Below, one piece after another: positions 1 through 11,499 of a DNA stretch of 64,000 bases. The DNA lies in the NCBI GenBank assembly GCA_003415625.1, contig PYIU01000003.1, positions 558,001 through 622,000 of the forward strand, read 5' to 3'. The notes under the pieces are model-generated. The model worked only from the letters and a program-made list of their open reading frames with translations. It was not told where the DNA came from and did not search any database. The DNA is from Aquanectria penicillioides (Eukaryota > Ascomycota > Sordariomycetes > Hypocreales > Nectriaceae). Every line of letters starts with the position of its first letter. The stretch's first letter is position 1. A program made the translations under genes and the position numbers.

Positions 1-1167
1 GGTACGGCTCGTTGATACCCCCAAGCTGTTCCAAGTTCAAGGAGGAAAACTAAATTTTCAGGAAAGCGTTGCTTCCCGTCAGTGTTGAGATGTTCCTGGG
101 CGTGAATGGAGTGCCTCCATTCATGTCGTCATCCATGATGGCGGGAACACGGATGAACTTGCCCTGCTCAAACAGCCTGTAGGTGGAGTCAGGGACAAAC
201 CCTCCATCTATGACGGGTGTTCACATGTAAATCGGGCCGCTGGGGCTCCGGAGTATGGAATGTTGTAGTTGGCCTTTTGGATCTCCAAAGCTGACTTCGA
301 TCGCAAGCAAGCCAGGGCGTCTTCGCCAGTACAACCCAAGCGCAGAGCGAGATTCTCATACGAGTAGACAGATTCCTTTACGGTCAACATGTCTTGCGAA
401 TGATACGGATTCAGCCGCCACGGCATGGAACAGGCCTTCGTCTTTGCCCCCATACGCGCTGAGGTGGTGGGCAACGCTAGCAGCTCAAGCAGAGGGTCCG
501 CCCAACATGACATGGCCTGAATTGCCTCCGAATTTAGCCACGCACTTTTGCAACCACTGAAGAACCTTTCGCTGATCATAGAGGCCAATATTTGGCGTAA
601 CATCTTTGCCATCCTCGAGAAAGCCATATGGACCAACTCGGTAGATCATGGTGACGGCTACCGTATCCATGTTGCCCGCCCGGATGATCCCAGTTCCATT
701 GACGTGGGCATTCAAGTTGGAATTGAACCCGCCGCCCTGGATGAATACAAAAACAGGCAGCTTTGAAGTTTTTATCGCATTTCTCGGTGCCCATACGTTA
801 GCAAACAGGCAGTCCTCAGACTACGACTTGCCGATCTCGTTCACGTCACTGCCCGTGGAGATGCATCTTAATCCAAACCGCAAACTATGTAAGCCTCGGT
901 CTTTTGTATGTCTACGAGACTAGTCTGCTGATCACTTACATTGCTTGCATCTTGAACTGATTCCTCTTGAACAGGATCTTGGGCTGCACTGCACCTCAAG
1001 TTACCAAGCGGAGGAGCTGCAAATCGCATCCCGAGCCATTGGATGATGCCGCCTTCTGCCGTCCTGCCCCTGTACTCGCTATATCCCAAGTCAACAAGAC
1101 AGTCGACCGCCGTGACTAGAGACAGCACAAGAAGGGCCACTGCAGCGAAATACCGCATGCACTTCAT
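1..1167 (-). pseudogene. Decayed type-B carboxylesterase/lipase, cut by the window edge
   Basis: Alpha/beta-hydrolase of the fungal secreted carboxylesterase family, in ruins. The N-terminus starts at 1167 with a hydrophobic signal peptide (MKCMRYFAAVALLVLSLV), then the family start with FAAPPLGNLR. A probable intron near 890-946 is followed by SEDCLFANVWAP, the oxyanion-hole segment FIQGGGFNSN and the nucleophile elbow. Lesions seen: an in-frame TAG at 821-823 just before SEDCLF; a TGA at 485-487 replacing the glycine right after the catalytic Ser-Ala; a frame change near 390-405; another near 216-230; and a TAG at 50-52. Homology resumes in a new frame after each (for example LTVKESVYSYENLALRLGC, then GGFVPDSTYRLFEQGKF). 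The 3' part lies outside the window. At least five independent lesions make a functional enzyme very unlikely. Family assignment is from recognised motifs. Confidence 0.85.
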
Positions 1168-3075
1168 GATGAGAACGGATGATTGGCAATAAGGCAACTA
1201 GGAAAGAACGCAGTGGCCATAATCCCAGGGGACATGTCGGATGATGGGTCTTTAATAGGCGACTATAGCCAAGTGCGAGAATGCAATACCAACCCAAACC
1301 TCCGTTGCGCGTGGCCGATCCCTTCGCCAACAATTACCAGAGCTTTCCAGGAAAACTATCAACCAGGGTATCGATCTAACTCTCCGTCCTTGTGACGGCG
1401 TATTTTTGAACCCCCGAGGTCATCCCTCGCCCATTTTGTCATGATCGTCTGGGGTACGTGGGTGGAAAGGCCCGAAGCACTCCGACTGCGACCCAGTTAA
1501 TTCCTCTTTCGAGATGTGCCCATGAAACTAGACACTGGAACTCGCCAATATACAAAAGATGTGATGCGAGTGCCCTTGCAATAGCGCGTGAGCTCGAGTC
1601 GGGGTGGCCGGGAGACTCAGTGGCACTAGAACCGAACCAGTTGCCCGTTGGTTTGGTATGCGAGCAGCCACTCCAACGCCGCTGTATGTCTTGCTAGTCG
1701 GCACTAGCTGGAAGCCGACCTCTACCGTTGTGTCTGCGCTTTGGAAAATAAAGAGGGGAGGCGTTGTAGAAGGTTATTGTCCATCATCAAACTGTGCACA
1801 TCCGATGTTGTCGATAGCCGACGAATGTATAGTCCAGCGCTTTGGGATCATTTTACATCACCAATTTCTTTTTGCAAAACTCGCTTCTTTTGCCAAGCCA
1901 TGATGCTCTGATTTCCGCATGTCTCACTGGCTAAGCCGAAAGCCATCGTCTGGCGCCGTTGATCGGCCACATGCGATTCTAGAAACTGCCCTAGCAGAAA
2001 AGCCGGGGGCGTTGATGTCTCAGAGGAGTATTCCAATGTCTCTGACGCGGTTTGGAACATATAGAGTACTATTATTATTCTGGTTCCATCGTTATCTCCA
2101 ACAAAGGTTGGGTGGATTGTAGTGACGTAGTTTGGACGCGGTCTGGTATGGGAATCGGCGGAAGCTCTAAACCGTTCCGTCCGAGAGGTTGGACACAACA
2201 AGGACACGACAATGGCAATGTTACAGACCGCATGCCCTTAGAAAATGCTACAAGGTACAAGAGAGCCACAAGAGAGCAACTATTTTCCAGTATGGTGGTT
2301 TCCACCCACATGGGAGCAACATGGGTCACCACGAAAAAATAAATAAATAAAATATAATAAAATTATTTACTTTATTGGGAACATTTTATTCCCTAATAAA
2401 TTTTAGTCTGCTACTTTACAGACATTTCTCTCCATTCAACCCCATTCACTACCTTTCCCCTACGAATAAACAGTCCAGTGATGCGGGCCAAAGCGAACAT
2501 TACATCGAGGGGAAGGCCACTGAAACATAACTAATTTTCATCAAGCCAATATTTCTTGTGTAAAAAATAATCCTTTACCGGACCTCAATCACGTACGTAA
2601 ACACCATAGAGTGGCTGCGTATGGCACATCGCTAATGCCACATACATGGCGAGCACAGTCTTGTGTCAGTGCGGAGCCGAGCCTAAGCTCCGAGCTAGGA
2701 CTTGAAGTCTCAAGATGGCCTCCCCGTTTTAACTACGATGGCCTTAGAGTCATGGATTTGGAGAACAATATTCCACTACTATTCAAGAAGCAGACACCTC
2801 TACGTAGCACGCAACTTGCAAGGGAACGCAACGGTTGTCTGAGCCAACAACAGCCAATCCCATTGACGCTTGGGCAAATAGACGCAACGCTTAGCACCTT
2901 GATAACTCCAACTCGCAAACTCAAGAAACAACGCTCAGAATAAAAGTCTGCCAACCCCGTGTACGATCCATAACGCCTCATCATGTGACCAAATATGCCC
3001 TGATTCCCGAGGAAGCAATTTATGCTTTCCTCCCTGAAGAAGCAGTTTATGCGTTCTTCTGGCCCTTCAGGCCGC
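1168..3075. other. Intergenic, no supported gene
   Basis: Only short overlapping open frames on both strands, none with recognisable motifs or splice structure. A very AT-rich patch lies around 2330-2600. Confidence 0.6.
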
Positions 3076-3417
3076 TCAGAAGTTCACCTCCATTGAGTCA
3101 TCCGACCTTGCAGACCTCTGTGAGGAGAATTGGTATTCCGCCCCACGCACAGCGAAACTGACTCTGGGCTCTTTAGGGGCCCCATCCTCAAGCCTTTTGA
3201 CGTGCCACGCGTGCACCTCTTCGGGCAAGGGGGCACGGACAAAAGTCCTCTGGCCACGATGGAAAGTTCCATCGTCTTTGATGGCTTTTCCCGTGAAGGG
3301 GGAGTAATGCACAGGCTTGGGAGCCTGTGGGCGCGCGTACCTGACAGGTGCAGCACGACAGTTGGGTACGTCAGAGCCCTTAGAAGGGCGTTCAGGCTTG
3401 GATCCCATGCAACCCAT
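3076..3417 (-). CDS. Small basic protein with MGC lipidation motif
   Basis: A 113-residue protein with no family I recognise. I start it at 3417 (MGCMGSKPERPSKG) although the frame stays open upstream to 3669, because Gly2-Cys3 followed by Ser and Lys is the classic signature of N-myristoylation plus palmitoylation. That would place the protein on the inner face of a membrane. The rest is hydrophilic and basic, rich in Pro, Arg and Ser. It has a central GKAIKDDGTFHRGQRTFVRAP segment and a Ser/acidic C-terminal end. There is no signal peptide, membrane helix or intron in the chosen model. The upstream leader contains an imperfect tandem duplication. The alternative is a longer 197-residue product, but its extra N-terminus looks like untranslated sequence. 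Lipidation is inferred from the motif only. Confidence 0.55.
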   Translation of the reverse strand: MGCMGSKPERPSKGSDVPNCRAAPVRYARPQAPKPVHYSPFTGKAIKDDGTFHRGQRTFVRAPLPEEVHAWHVKRLEDGAPKEPRVSFAVRGAEYQFSSQRSARSDDSMEVNF

Positions 3418-3545
3418 TTTGACAATCTGGGAGCTTTCCTCTGTTGTTTGAAGTAGTGAGGATGTGTGGTAGAATGTTCTGAGATAACTCAGTGACACAG
3501 TGACGTTTGTGAGTATGTGTATGAGCGTGGATAGTAGTGAGAGGA

Positions 3546-3750
3546 GTGTGCCAGCGATAGAGAGCTGGGCAACGACTCGGTGGATTTGATAGCAGGATGA
3601 CAGGGACCGGGAAGATGTGTCAAGCGGTAGAATAATAGAAGTGTGCCAGCGATAGATGCTTGGCGACAACTTGGTAGATGGTGTTTACTGTGACGATGAT
3701 GGGGTAGATAACAGGACCGTGAAGGTATGTCAAACGTCAAACAGTAGAAG
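3546..3750. repeat. Imperfect tandem duplication of about 100 bp
   Basis: Two diverged copies, starting near 3546 and 3642, each begin with gtgtgccagcgataga. They share ordered blocks (ggcaacgactcggt/ggcgacaacttggt, acagggaccg/acaggaccg, tatgtcaa-like, agtagaa-like). They lie in the presumed leader of the small gene on the minus strand. Confidence 0.6.
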
Positions 3751-5081
3751 AGTGGAGCGTGTGTGAAGATACGACAGCCCAAAGGTATGTCAGAGTGTCC
3801 TTGGATATACGACAACTCAAGAGTATATCTGATGTACGAAAGTAACCTGTCATATTGTTAGCCAATTCCAAAGTGAACAAGGACAGTACGCAGCGACTTA
3901 CAATCAGAGCAGTTCAGATGAATTTTGATGGATAGAGTGTGTAGCAGTCAGAATGAGCAGCAGACAGAAGTGTGTAGAAGGCAAGTTCAAATCTGAAGAA
4001 CTCGAATTTGCAGGAAATCGGGGGGTTAGTTATAGACGAAGGTGTGGGTCTCAAGCTCAGAGTGATCTGAAGCCCAAAGCTTCAACTTCATCGAGGAAAC
4101 AGTCTTGTATATATATTTTATGGGATTTGAGGACCTGGAGAGGTGGGATTGAGTGATTACCTTTGACCCTATACCAGGCATGAACATCGACTTAAGGTCA
4201 CGAATGTTAGAGGAATTTCTTCTTAAGCTGGAAAAAGTCTGTATTTGTATGGCGCACGACCTCTTTTTTTCCTTGTCAAGGTACTCATATGTAGCTGTGG
4301 AGCGTTGTGAAAATTATAGTTGCCATCATGAATTCCCCTCCAAGAACAAGGTTGTCAACCCCTGTGGCAACTTTGACCCGACTGACCCGCCCCCCTCACC
4401 TTGAGAACTTTCGACAACTGAGTATTCCCTCCACTTTGCTTTATTCATAGCCTAGGAACTAAAGCCGAAAGGCCAAAGGGGAGTTATTCTCAGTCGATCC
4501 ATTCCTGCAAGCTAGCTCAGCAACTCGCAAGGTTGCACATCAGGGTTAATATGAGTCCTGATCACGGAACCTTAAAAGATTGATTCGTTTCACACTCTAC
4601 TGTTGAATTCCGGATAGGACGCAGCATTCCTACTTCGGTTGAACACTTAACCACTTTAATCCCGCTTAGAAATTGATAGTGGTACAACCAGCCCTGGGAG
4701 AATCGTCGTAGTGACCGTTTTATCACAGTAGATTCCTAGGAACTCGAACCTGTGTCCTGAGTCTAACCACTGATAGCATATAACATTGAAATAAAATAGG
4801 AACCTTTATTATCACAGTTCCATCATGTGCGAAATCCTGGAACCGATCGTGGAGGAACCTCTTGGCCTCAGTATGAACTATTTTACGAATGATACTAGTC
4901 AGAAATGAATCGGATCAAACCAACGCAGCGGTCAACTAGAGCAATATTTCTATGAACTAAACTTAAGGCTTGTACTATGGGGCGAGAATAAGTTGTGTCT
5001 TCCTCGTTGGTCATCTTGGTGTAATAACTTCATCATAGCATCACCCATGTCCCGGTGTCTTGTCATTAATCGTCCATCAAA
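3751..5081. other. Intergenic, no supported gene
   Basis: Upstream of the small lipidation-motif gene and downstream of the kelch gene. The open frames at 3953-4404 have no recognisable content. A tRNA-like fragment lies at 4739-4775. Confidence 0.6.
4739..4775 (-). other. tRNA-like B-box/A-box fragment
   Basis: Read on the minus strand, 4750-4739 is GGTTCGAGTTCC, close to the Pol III B-box/T-arm consensus. About 12 bases upstream lies tatcagtggttaga, which resembles a D-arm/A-box. The spacing is too short for an anticodon arm, so this is not a functional tRNA. It could be a tRNA-derived remnant or chance. Confidence 0.25.
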
Positions 5082-6172
5082 TTAGTTGAAGGTCAGCTTC
5101 CACACATCACCTAATCGAGTATTATCCTCTGCAAGTCCGCCATGCACAACAATTTCATCTCCATTTGCCTGCTGCAGCACGTCCGCATCGAACCAACCCC
5201 GAGGAGCTGGAATGTCTACTCCCTCGAAAGTAACTTGAGTCCATTTTCCGGTTTGCACGTCAAAGGCCCACGCATCATGCAACATCTTTCCGGCCCAGCG
5301 TGACCAAGTGAAGAAGGATCTCGCTCTCCGAACATGGTGACAAGGGTGCCCCTTCCAGCAGGGGATTTGAGGGCCAGAAGGGTTGCTACACTGCGGGCTT
5401 CGGGACCCTGAATGCCATCTGGAGTGAACGTCGAGGTTTGCCATGAATTTGACTGAGGGTCGTAAATGTCCACGGCGCCGCCTTGTTCCTTTGTTCCGTC
5501 AAAACCACCCATGCGGTACAACTTCCCATCACAGAAGGTGATAGATGTTCCGCCTCGAGCGGGACCAGGGGCAGAGGGGAGCTCCGTCCATGTGAGTGCC
5601 TCCGTATCAAAAGCCCAAAGATCTGACAGCCGACCCTTAGTAGGACACCCAGCATGGACGTATAGTGTATTTTCTCCGTCGGAGGCCATAGCATGATAGC
5701 TTCGAGGTTCAGGATAGGCCGTTGACTTTGTACGAATCAATGCCCATTCCAGAGTCGAGGGAGTATATCTCCACAAATTTCCGTTCTCCTCGATAGGGTC
5801 CATGGCCAGGCCTCCTCGGCCCGAGAAGATCCAAATATTATCGTTGGCGACAGCACTAGCTGTTCCAACTCGAGGAGAGGGTGCAATGGTCGGCGCTGTC
5901 AAAGTGACCTCATTAACTAATCGGCAGTACATGTTAGCACTGCTCATTTGAGAACACGGATCATGATGGGGATTGGAATATTCGTTAGAACTACCTTCAG
6001 AAGACCCTCCAGTAAGTTCAATTGTATCCAGCTGGTTGTCGACAGGTTGGCGTGGCTGGAGCTCGCCGCTGAAAATCCAGGCCTTGGATGAAACAATTGA
6101 CAGGACGTGGGATGAGCGTTGAAGGCGCGAGCTCGACGCGAGGCGGACCCAAGATGCAGAGAGGCTATTCAT
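5082..6172 (-). pseudogene. Kelch-repeat protein with one apparent frameshift
   Basis: Soluble kelch beta-propeller protein of about 337 residues, a scaffold fold common in fungi with no fixed reaction. Exon 1 is 6172-5995 and exon 2 is 5916-5082. The 78-nt intron (5994-5917, donor gtagtt, acceptor gattag, branch gctaac) is a multiple of three without stops, so retention would also stay in frame. Propeller blades are visible as repeated WIFSGRGG, LYVHAGC, YRMGGFDG, VTMFGERDPSSLGHAG and IVVHGG strands with DLWAFD / DAWAFD / DVWKLTF partners. Within GHAG-GKMLHDAW (about 5290-5300) one G of an expected GGGG is missing. The frame changes and resumes perfectly to the TAA at 5082. With the base counted, 1014 nt gives 338 codons. 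So this is either a recent single mutation or a consensus error; the remaining protein looks intact. Confidence 0.75.
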
Positions 6173-6859
6173 GATGGATGTAATCCGGTGGTTAAAACTC
6201 CTTACAATTTTTTTGGAATTTCCTAAAATGACTGCGCATGGAAAACTGCCCAACGAGGGGCAACGTCGGGGGTATTTATGAGGGTGTCAATGACATCGCC
6301 AATAATTGCTCAAAGACCATGCGACACGGAACCGTGTCCATCCGAGCTAGGAACTTAGAATGCGTTGGGAAGTGGGAACTACGAGAATCTCATGCGGACT
6401 AACTAGTGCGAATACGGTTTTGAGGTTACAAATGTGGTTGACGTTGGTCTAAACCCATTGGCTGGCTGGTGATCATGTTGAGAAGCTCCCCAGCTATCAG
6501 ATCCCTGGATCCATGATCTAGACCAAAAGATTCGCTTATATAATCGGAGGACGGCTCCGATTAGTCATGCAGCTCAAGGGTCTCCCCCACAATTTCAACT
6601 GCAGAGGCTCCATCCACGACCACTTTCGTCTTAGCGTAGCGGCAGACATCAGTCGATGCTTCTTCCTTGACAGGGATGCAAGATGCGGCTGCGGCTCGAC
6701 GACGGTGCTACAGTCTGAGAAGATCTCACTCACGTCAACCCCCGACTCGACTCGCTTTCCGATAGTACTCCAGCAGCTTTCCTGTCCGTCATTCCCGTCG
6801 TTCTCGTCGTCTCTCAATCGACAAGCTCTTGGCCATGCCGACCACCAGACATCTCCACC
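6173..6859. promoter_or_regulatory. Divergent intergenic region, kelch gene / regulator
   Basis: The two flanking genes point away from each other, so this 687-bp stretch should hold both promoters. No individual site could be identified with confidence. Confidence 0.4.
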
Positions 6860-9158
6860 ATGCCGTTGCCACCAAAGCGAGCGTGTGATGTATGCTACAA
6901 GAGAAAGGCAAGCCCCGGCCGCTCCAGTGCCCCCCGTCATGATACTCACCGTGGCGCCACCTCGCCGAGAACTTTTCTGATACCGGCTCCAGATTCAATG
7001 CTCAATCACAAGCCCTGATGTTCCCTGTAACTGGTGCAGTCACCATGATCTCGCATGCACGTTCACAAGGGATGTTCGGAGGAACGCCAGCAACAGGTAG
7101 GCCCGTTCGCCGGCCGTGGATCATGTCCCTGCGCTAGTTTCAGTAACCTTGACGTCTAACCATCTCGCCGCAGGGCCAGGTTGAGTGACGTACAGGAGCT
7201 ATTCCGTCGTATCGAGCAGCTCGAGACTGCGCTAGTCCAGGCCACCTCACAGAATCCACCGACGAGTCAGATCTCGCAAGGCTCCGAGGGGTCTTCGACT
7301 CCCGCCGGAGAACAATATGGCACACCTCAGTACATGTCATCGGCCAGTCCTGGCGATCAGTCTGCCTCCCTCGCATCCACACAATCCCCCCCGCTGTTCT
7401 CCCCGCAAACAAATCAGAATCTCGTCAACCTCTCCCTCTTACCAAAAAGTTTCCCTCAGAGCCAGTTAGGCCAAAATTGGTATTACAGAGGAATGCCGAT
7501 TCTCTCCGAAAACGGCGAGAAATGGATATCCGTAAAGACTGGTCAAGATGTGTACTTGGAAAAGTTCCACCTCTTCAAGAGCCAACCAACCATCATGCAG
7601 CTCCACATTTCATCTCAAGAACTCTGGGAGCTTCCTGATAAAAATGATACCCAAAATATCCTCAATGTCTTCTTTAATTCATCCCTTCAGCTCTCCTTTC
7701 CTGTTTTAGATCATGTCCTGTTTGAGCAGACATTACAGACAGCCTATGAGACGTTCGAGGGTGCCAACTCATCGCGTCCACATCTGTCTGCCAAGGCTTG
7801 CGTTCTTGCTGTCCTCTCTATGATAAGCCGTCTGCAAGATATAAAAGAAACAACTCGCCCTATGGAGGGTGACATCTGTGCGGCCAAAGCACAGTATCTC
7901 CTAAGCCTCATTCCCGGAGAGACAAGCCTAGAGAGCCTACAAGCCGTACTCCTATTGGTGAGTTCCAACTGTGCGGTGGCTCACCTCATGTGGTCTGACG
8001 AACCTGACACATCTCACCTAATAGCAAAGGTATCAAATTATCACAGGCCAGTGGGAGAATGCGGCAGCATTACATTCCACTGCTTGCCGTGCAGTCTGCA
8101 GTCTTAGAGGGCACATTTACCAATCATTGAGGCCTGCAGGGACAGAAACATCCTATGAAGGACGACAAAGTAATCATATTCGATTCCTCTTCTGGCTTTG
8201 CTATATGTCGGACAAAGACGTTTCTCTGCGCTCTGGCACGCCACCTTTCTTAACAGAGGATTACTGCGACCTGACACTACCCGAGAATTATACCAGTTAT
8301 TACAATGAGGGCCACAGTCCCAGTATCCTCGTCAACGACAAAATCCTCCCATATCTTCCAGGAGACCCGCGCCTCAGTCATTTGAAAGAAAAGATTTGCC
8401 GACTCTTATACTCCTCCCAGGCCTTCAAGATCACCGACGGTCAAATCCTTCTTCGCCTTCGCCAGCTTGACGATGAATTAGAGAACTGGCGGCTGTCAAT
8501 CCCTCCTGAATTCCGGCCCATCCTGTCGATTCCTCAAAATCGAACTCTCCCTATGGCCAGGATGGAAAATGCTCAGAGTATACGGTATCTGAATCTTCAG
8601 TTAGATTATCATTACCTGCTCACAATTATTCACACCACGGTCAGGAGATGTGGGACAGATACACCCGCTAGCAGCGATTTACCTGAGGATCTCCATAGCG
8701 TTGTTCACTCGAGTGTCGACATTTCTCTCGAAGCTAGTCGATCGACATTATTGTTGCTACAGTCACATTCCGCTGGACTGGCAAAGGAGGAATTTTGGTT
8801 AGTATTGGAGGCTTCTTGTGGTCCTTTCAAACCCCAGCACTCAAAACCCGATGCATCGTCAGTCCAGGAATATGGATCGAGTTAACGAGTCCACAGGCAC
8901 GTCATATTCTACCTTACCACATCTGCTATGTCACTATTTAGTGACATTCTTGTTCATCCTCTCGCTAGCAAGTCCTCGACTGATCTGGATCTTGTTGTGG
9001 CCGCGGCGAAGATGATACAGACAGTACCAATGGATGCACTAACCCATTATGAGGTTGAAAATGTTGAAGGGGCAAATAACTTTCTCGTGGAATTAGTACG
9101 ACTCGGCAGTTGTGCTATTTTGAAGGCCAAGAGGGAAGAAAAGCAAAGGCTGGTGTAG
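6860..9158 (+). CDS. Zn2Cys6 fungal transcription factor (5 exons)
   Basis: Nuclear DNA-binding regulator, 656 residues. Exons: 6860-6907, 6993-7096, 7174-7957, 8025-8797, 8897-9158; all junction phases agree. The binuclear zinc cluster is complete and canonical: C9-x2-C12-x6-C19-x8-C28-x2-C31-x6-C38. It is split by intron 1, whose donor is gcaagc (a GC-AG intron), after CDVCYKRK. A coiled-coil-like linker (LSDVQELFRRIEQLETAL) follows, then a Ser/Gln-rich stretch. The fungal_trans middle homology region includes YQIITGQWENAAALHSTACR and IRFLFWLCYMSDKDVSLRSG. The C-terminal helix FYLTTSAMSLFSDILVHPL is recovered only by splicing out intron 4 (branch gttaac). The target genes are unknown. The iron-exporter gene lies 682 bp downstream on the same strand, so coregulation is possible but not shown. 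Confidence 0.88.
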
Positions 9159-9840
9159 ACTTAGAATAAAATATTGATAAATTTTAACCGAGCTTGCAAA
9201 TCGGAAGATGCACAAATCTGCTCATGAAAAGCACACTATCATGACTGTAGGTCGTTTTGAAAGCTCACTGGTCTGACCGTGCAATGATCTTTGGGGTCAT
9301 GGTTAGTGTCCCGCCAGCCGAAATGGAGCTGGGAAACAAGACCCACAACAGAGATATACATGATGTGACAGCTCCAAGTATCAGTGCAGTTCAACAACCG
9401 GCAGGGAGCCTCAATTCTGCAGATAAACCGTAAAATCAACTCGTGCATGGTTCATCTGATGTACGCCAGTTCTAGTGTCCAGCGGTAAACGCTGTCAGCT
9501 AATCCAGTTGTAGATTAGTTGCAAGTTATCCATGTCCTTGTCTCTGCACGGGCCACGGAGCCCGGAGCTTTGGGCCCTCCGTCATTGTCCAAAGAGGCAA
9601 TGATACGTACTGACAGGTTTGCCTCTTCTAATCTTGAACCGGATGCGCCGCCTACAAAAGTCGAAACATCAGGCCTTGTTTTTATATAAAGTTGCTCTTC
9701 TCTTTGGAGGAGCCCTAGATGCCGTAGAAATGCTTTTTAATAGCACATGAAAGTCTGGTTCTGCTTTAGCCCTCCAACAGACATTGTCTATTTCCGCCTC
9801 CCCTTGACCAGATTGATTGGCCGGCTATTTCTCTCCAAGC
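9159..9840. promoter_or_regulatory. Intergenic, terminator of regulator / promoter of ferroportin-like gene
   Basis: No open frame with support. It contains a short tataaag-like element near 9685, about 155 bp before the ferroportin start. That is a possible promoter element only. Confidence 0.35.
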
Positions 9841-11499
9841 ATGTATTCTCGGCGTCTTCACAATGAGGAAAATGTCGTTGTTCCAAGCGAGCGGAGTCCT
9901 CTACTCGAACCCAACACAACTACCTATTGCTCCATTACCGTCACTCACAGGGTGGATCCCCGAATCGCGCGTCGCCTTTATCTCTCGCACTTCTTGTCAA
10001 CATGGAACTCACGTGTATTCGAGTTCGGCGCCGTGCTATATCTAGCAACCATTTTCCCAGGCACATTGCTTCCGATGTCAATCTACGCGCTTACACGTGG
10101 TCTGTCTGCTGTTCTTTTGGCTCCAGCAATTGGACATTACATTGACACTAATGATCGGCTACAAGTCGTTCGGGCTTCGATTGGTATGTTCATGGTCCTT
10201 TAGTTTAGAACGCAAAAGTCTATAGGTATTCTGACTAATGGACTCTAGTCTTTCAGCGAGTTGCAGTGGCGTCTTCCTGTGTGGTGTTCTATCTCCTAGC
10301 TACTCGCTTTCCGCTGGGCTCCAGTGGACGAACTACTATGTTTCTTGTTATTTCACTCTTAGCCTGTATTGAGAAGATATACTCTATCGTAAATCTAGTT
10401 TCTGTCGAAAAAGACTGGGTAAGTTTCTTTTAGTCGAAATACATTGCGTTATTGTTCGCTAAGGATGACGTTTTAGGTTGTTGTCATTGCCGAGCAGGAC
10501 ACTGCAGCTCTGGCCGCTCTCAATGCGCAGATGCGGCGTATTGATCTGCTATGCAAACTTCTAGGCCCTCTCCTCATTGCATTGATCGATGGGTTATCAA
10601 CAGAAGTAGCCATTCTCGTCAACCTCGCGATGAATATTGTGTCAGTATCAGTCGAGTACTTTGCCATAGCACACATCTACCACGAGGTCCCAACCCTTCA
10701 GGAAAGTAAATCCAAGTCTGAGATAGAGTCATCGGAGACTCAATGCGCGCAAAAGTCAAAGACCAGATTTCAGCAAGGTTGTGTCCAGGCAAAAAAGGCT
10801 CTGAAGAAGTCGGCAGCTGATTTCAGTTCCTACTTCCGTCATCGCGTTTTTCTACCCTCAATGGCCTGCGCACTGCTCTACCTCACTGTGTTGAGCTTTT
10901 CCGGCCAAATGGTTACATATCTTGTTTCATCTGGCTACGGCACAAAGCAGATTGGCATTGCCAGGACCATTAGTGTGGTATTCGAGGTATTAGCAACCTG
11001 GGTTGCCCCTTGGCTGATGGGCCGAGTTGGGCCTGTGCGGGCAGGTCTCTTGTTGAGCAACTGTCAAGTGATACCACTTATCGCGGGTATTGCAGTATTT
11101 TGGTTATTCATGGACAATCCGATAATATCAGCCAGTGGCCTCGTCCTTGGAACGATTGTGAGCCGTCTTGGACTCCGAGGTTTCGATCTGTGTATGCAAG
11201 TTATTGTCCAAGAGGTAACTAGCCTTTTATTTCCCTTCCCCATTATAAATTCTTTCCCAAACAAACATGACTAACTTTCTTCGCAGGAAGTAGAACCTGA
11301 AAGTCGTGGCGCTTTCTCTTCGGTCGAAGCTGCTTGGCAGAATGCCTTTGAACTGCTCTCTTTTCTGTCCACAATCATCTTTTCCCGGCCCTCGCAGTTC
11401 TTTTGGCCATCGCTCATCTCTGTCACCGCCGTTATGACTGCAAGCATTTCATATATGTTTTTTGCTCTCTTTGTGGAGAATCGCTTACAACGCCATTGA
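9841..11499 (+). CDS. Ferroportin (SLC40 family) iron exporter
   Basis: Polytopic membrane protein of 487 residues, matching the ferroportin/IREG1 family, which exports ferrous iron from the cytosol or into organelles. Exons: 9841-10183, 10249-10418, 10477-11214, 11287-11499. Intron donors are gtatgt, gtaagt and gtaact, and phases agree. ATG at 9841 is the first in frame. The diagnostic N-terminal segment is LYLSHFLSTWNSRVFEFGAV (about residues 45-64), followed by alternating hydrophobic helices. A hydrophilic loop rich in Lys/Ser/Glu sits mid-protein (ESKSKSEIESSE), as usual between the two six-helix halves. The second half begins near YFRHRVFLPSMACALLYLTV, and the last segment contains RGAFSSVEAAWQNAFELLSF, another family hallmark. 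Length is slightly short against animal ferroportins, as in other fungal members. The substrate is inferred from family. Confidence 0.88.

Noticed and set aside
2611..2943. 110-codon plus-strand frame
   Set aside because: No recognisable motif, no conserved neighbours, composition not convincing as coding.
6536..6980. Two 137-codon frames on opposite strands
   Set aside because: They overlap the promoter and first exon of the Zn2Cys6 gene, and neither has motifs; the zinc-cluster reading explains the DNA.
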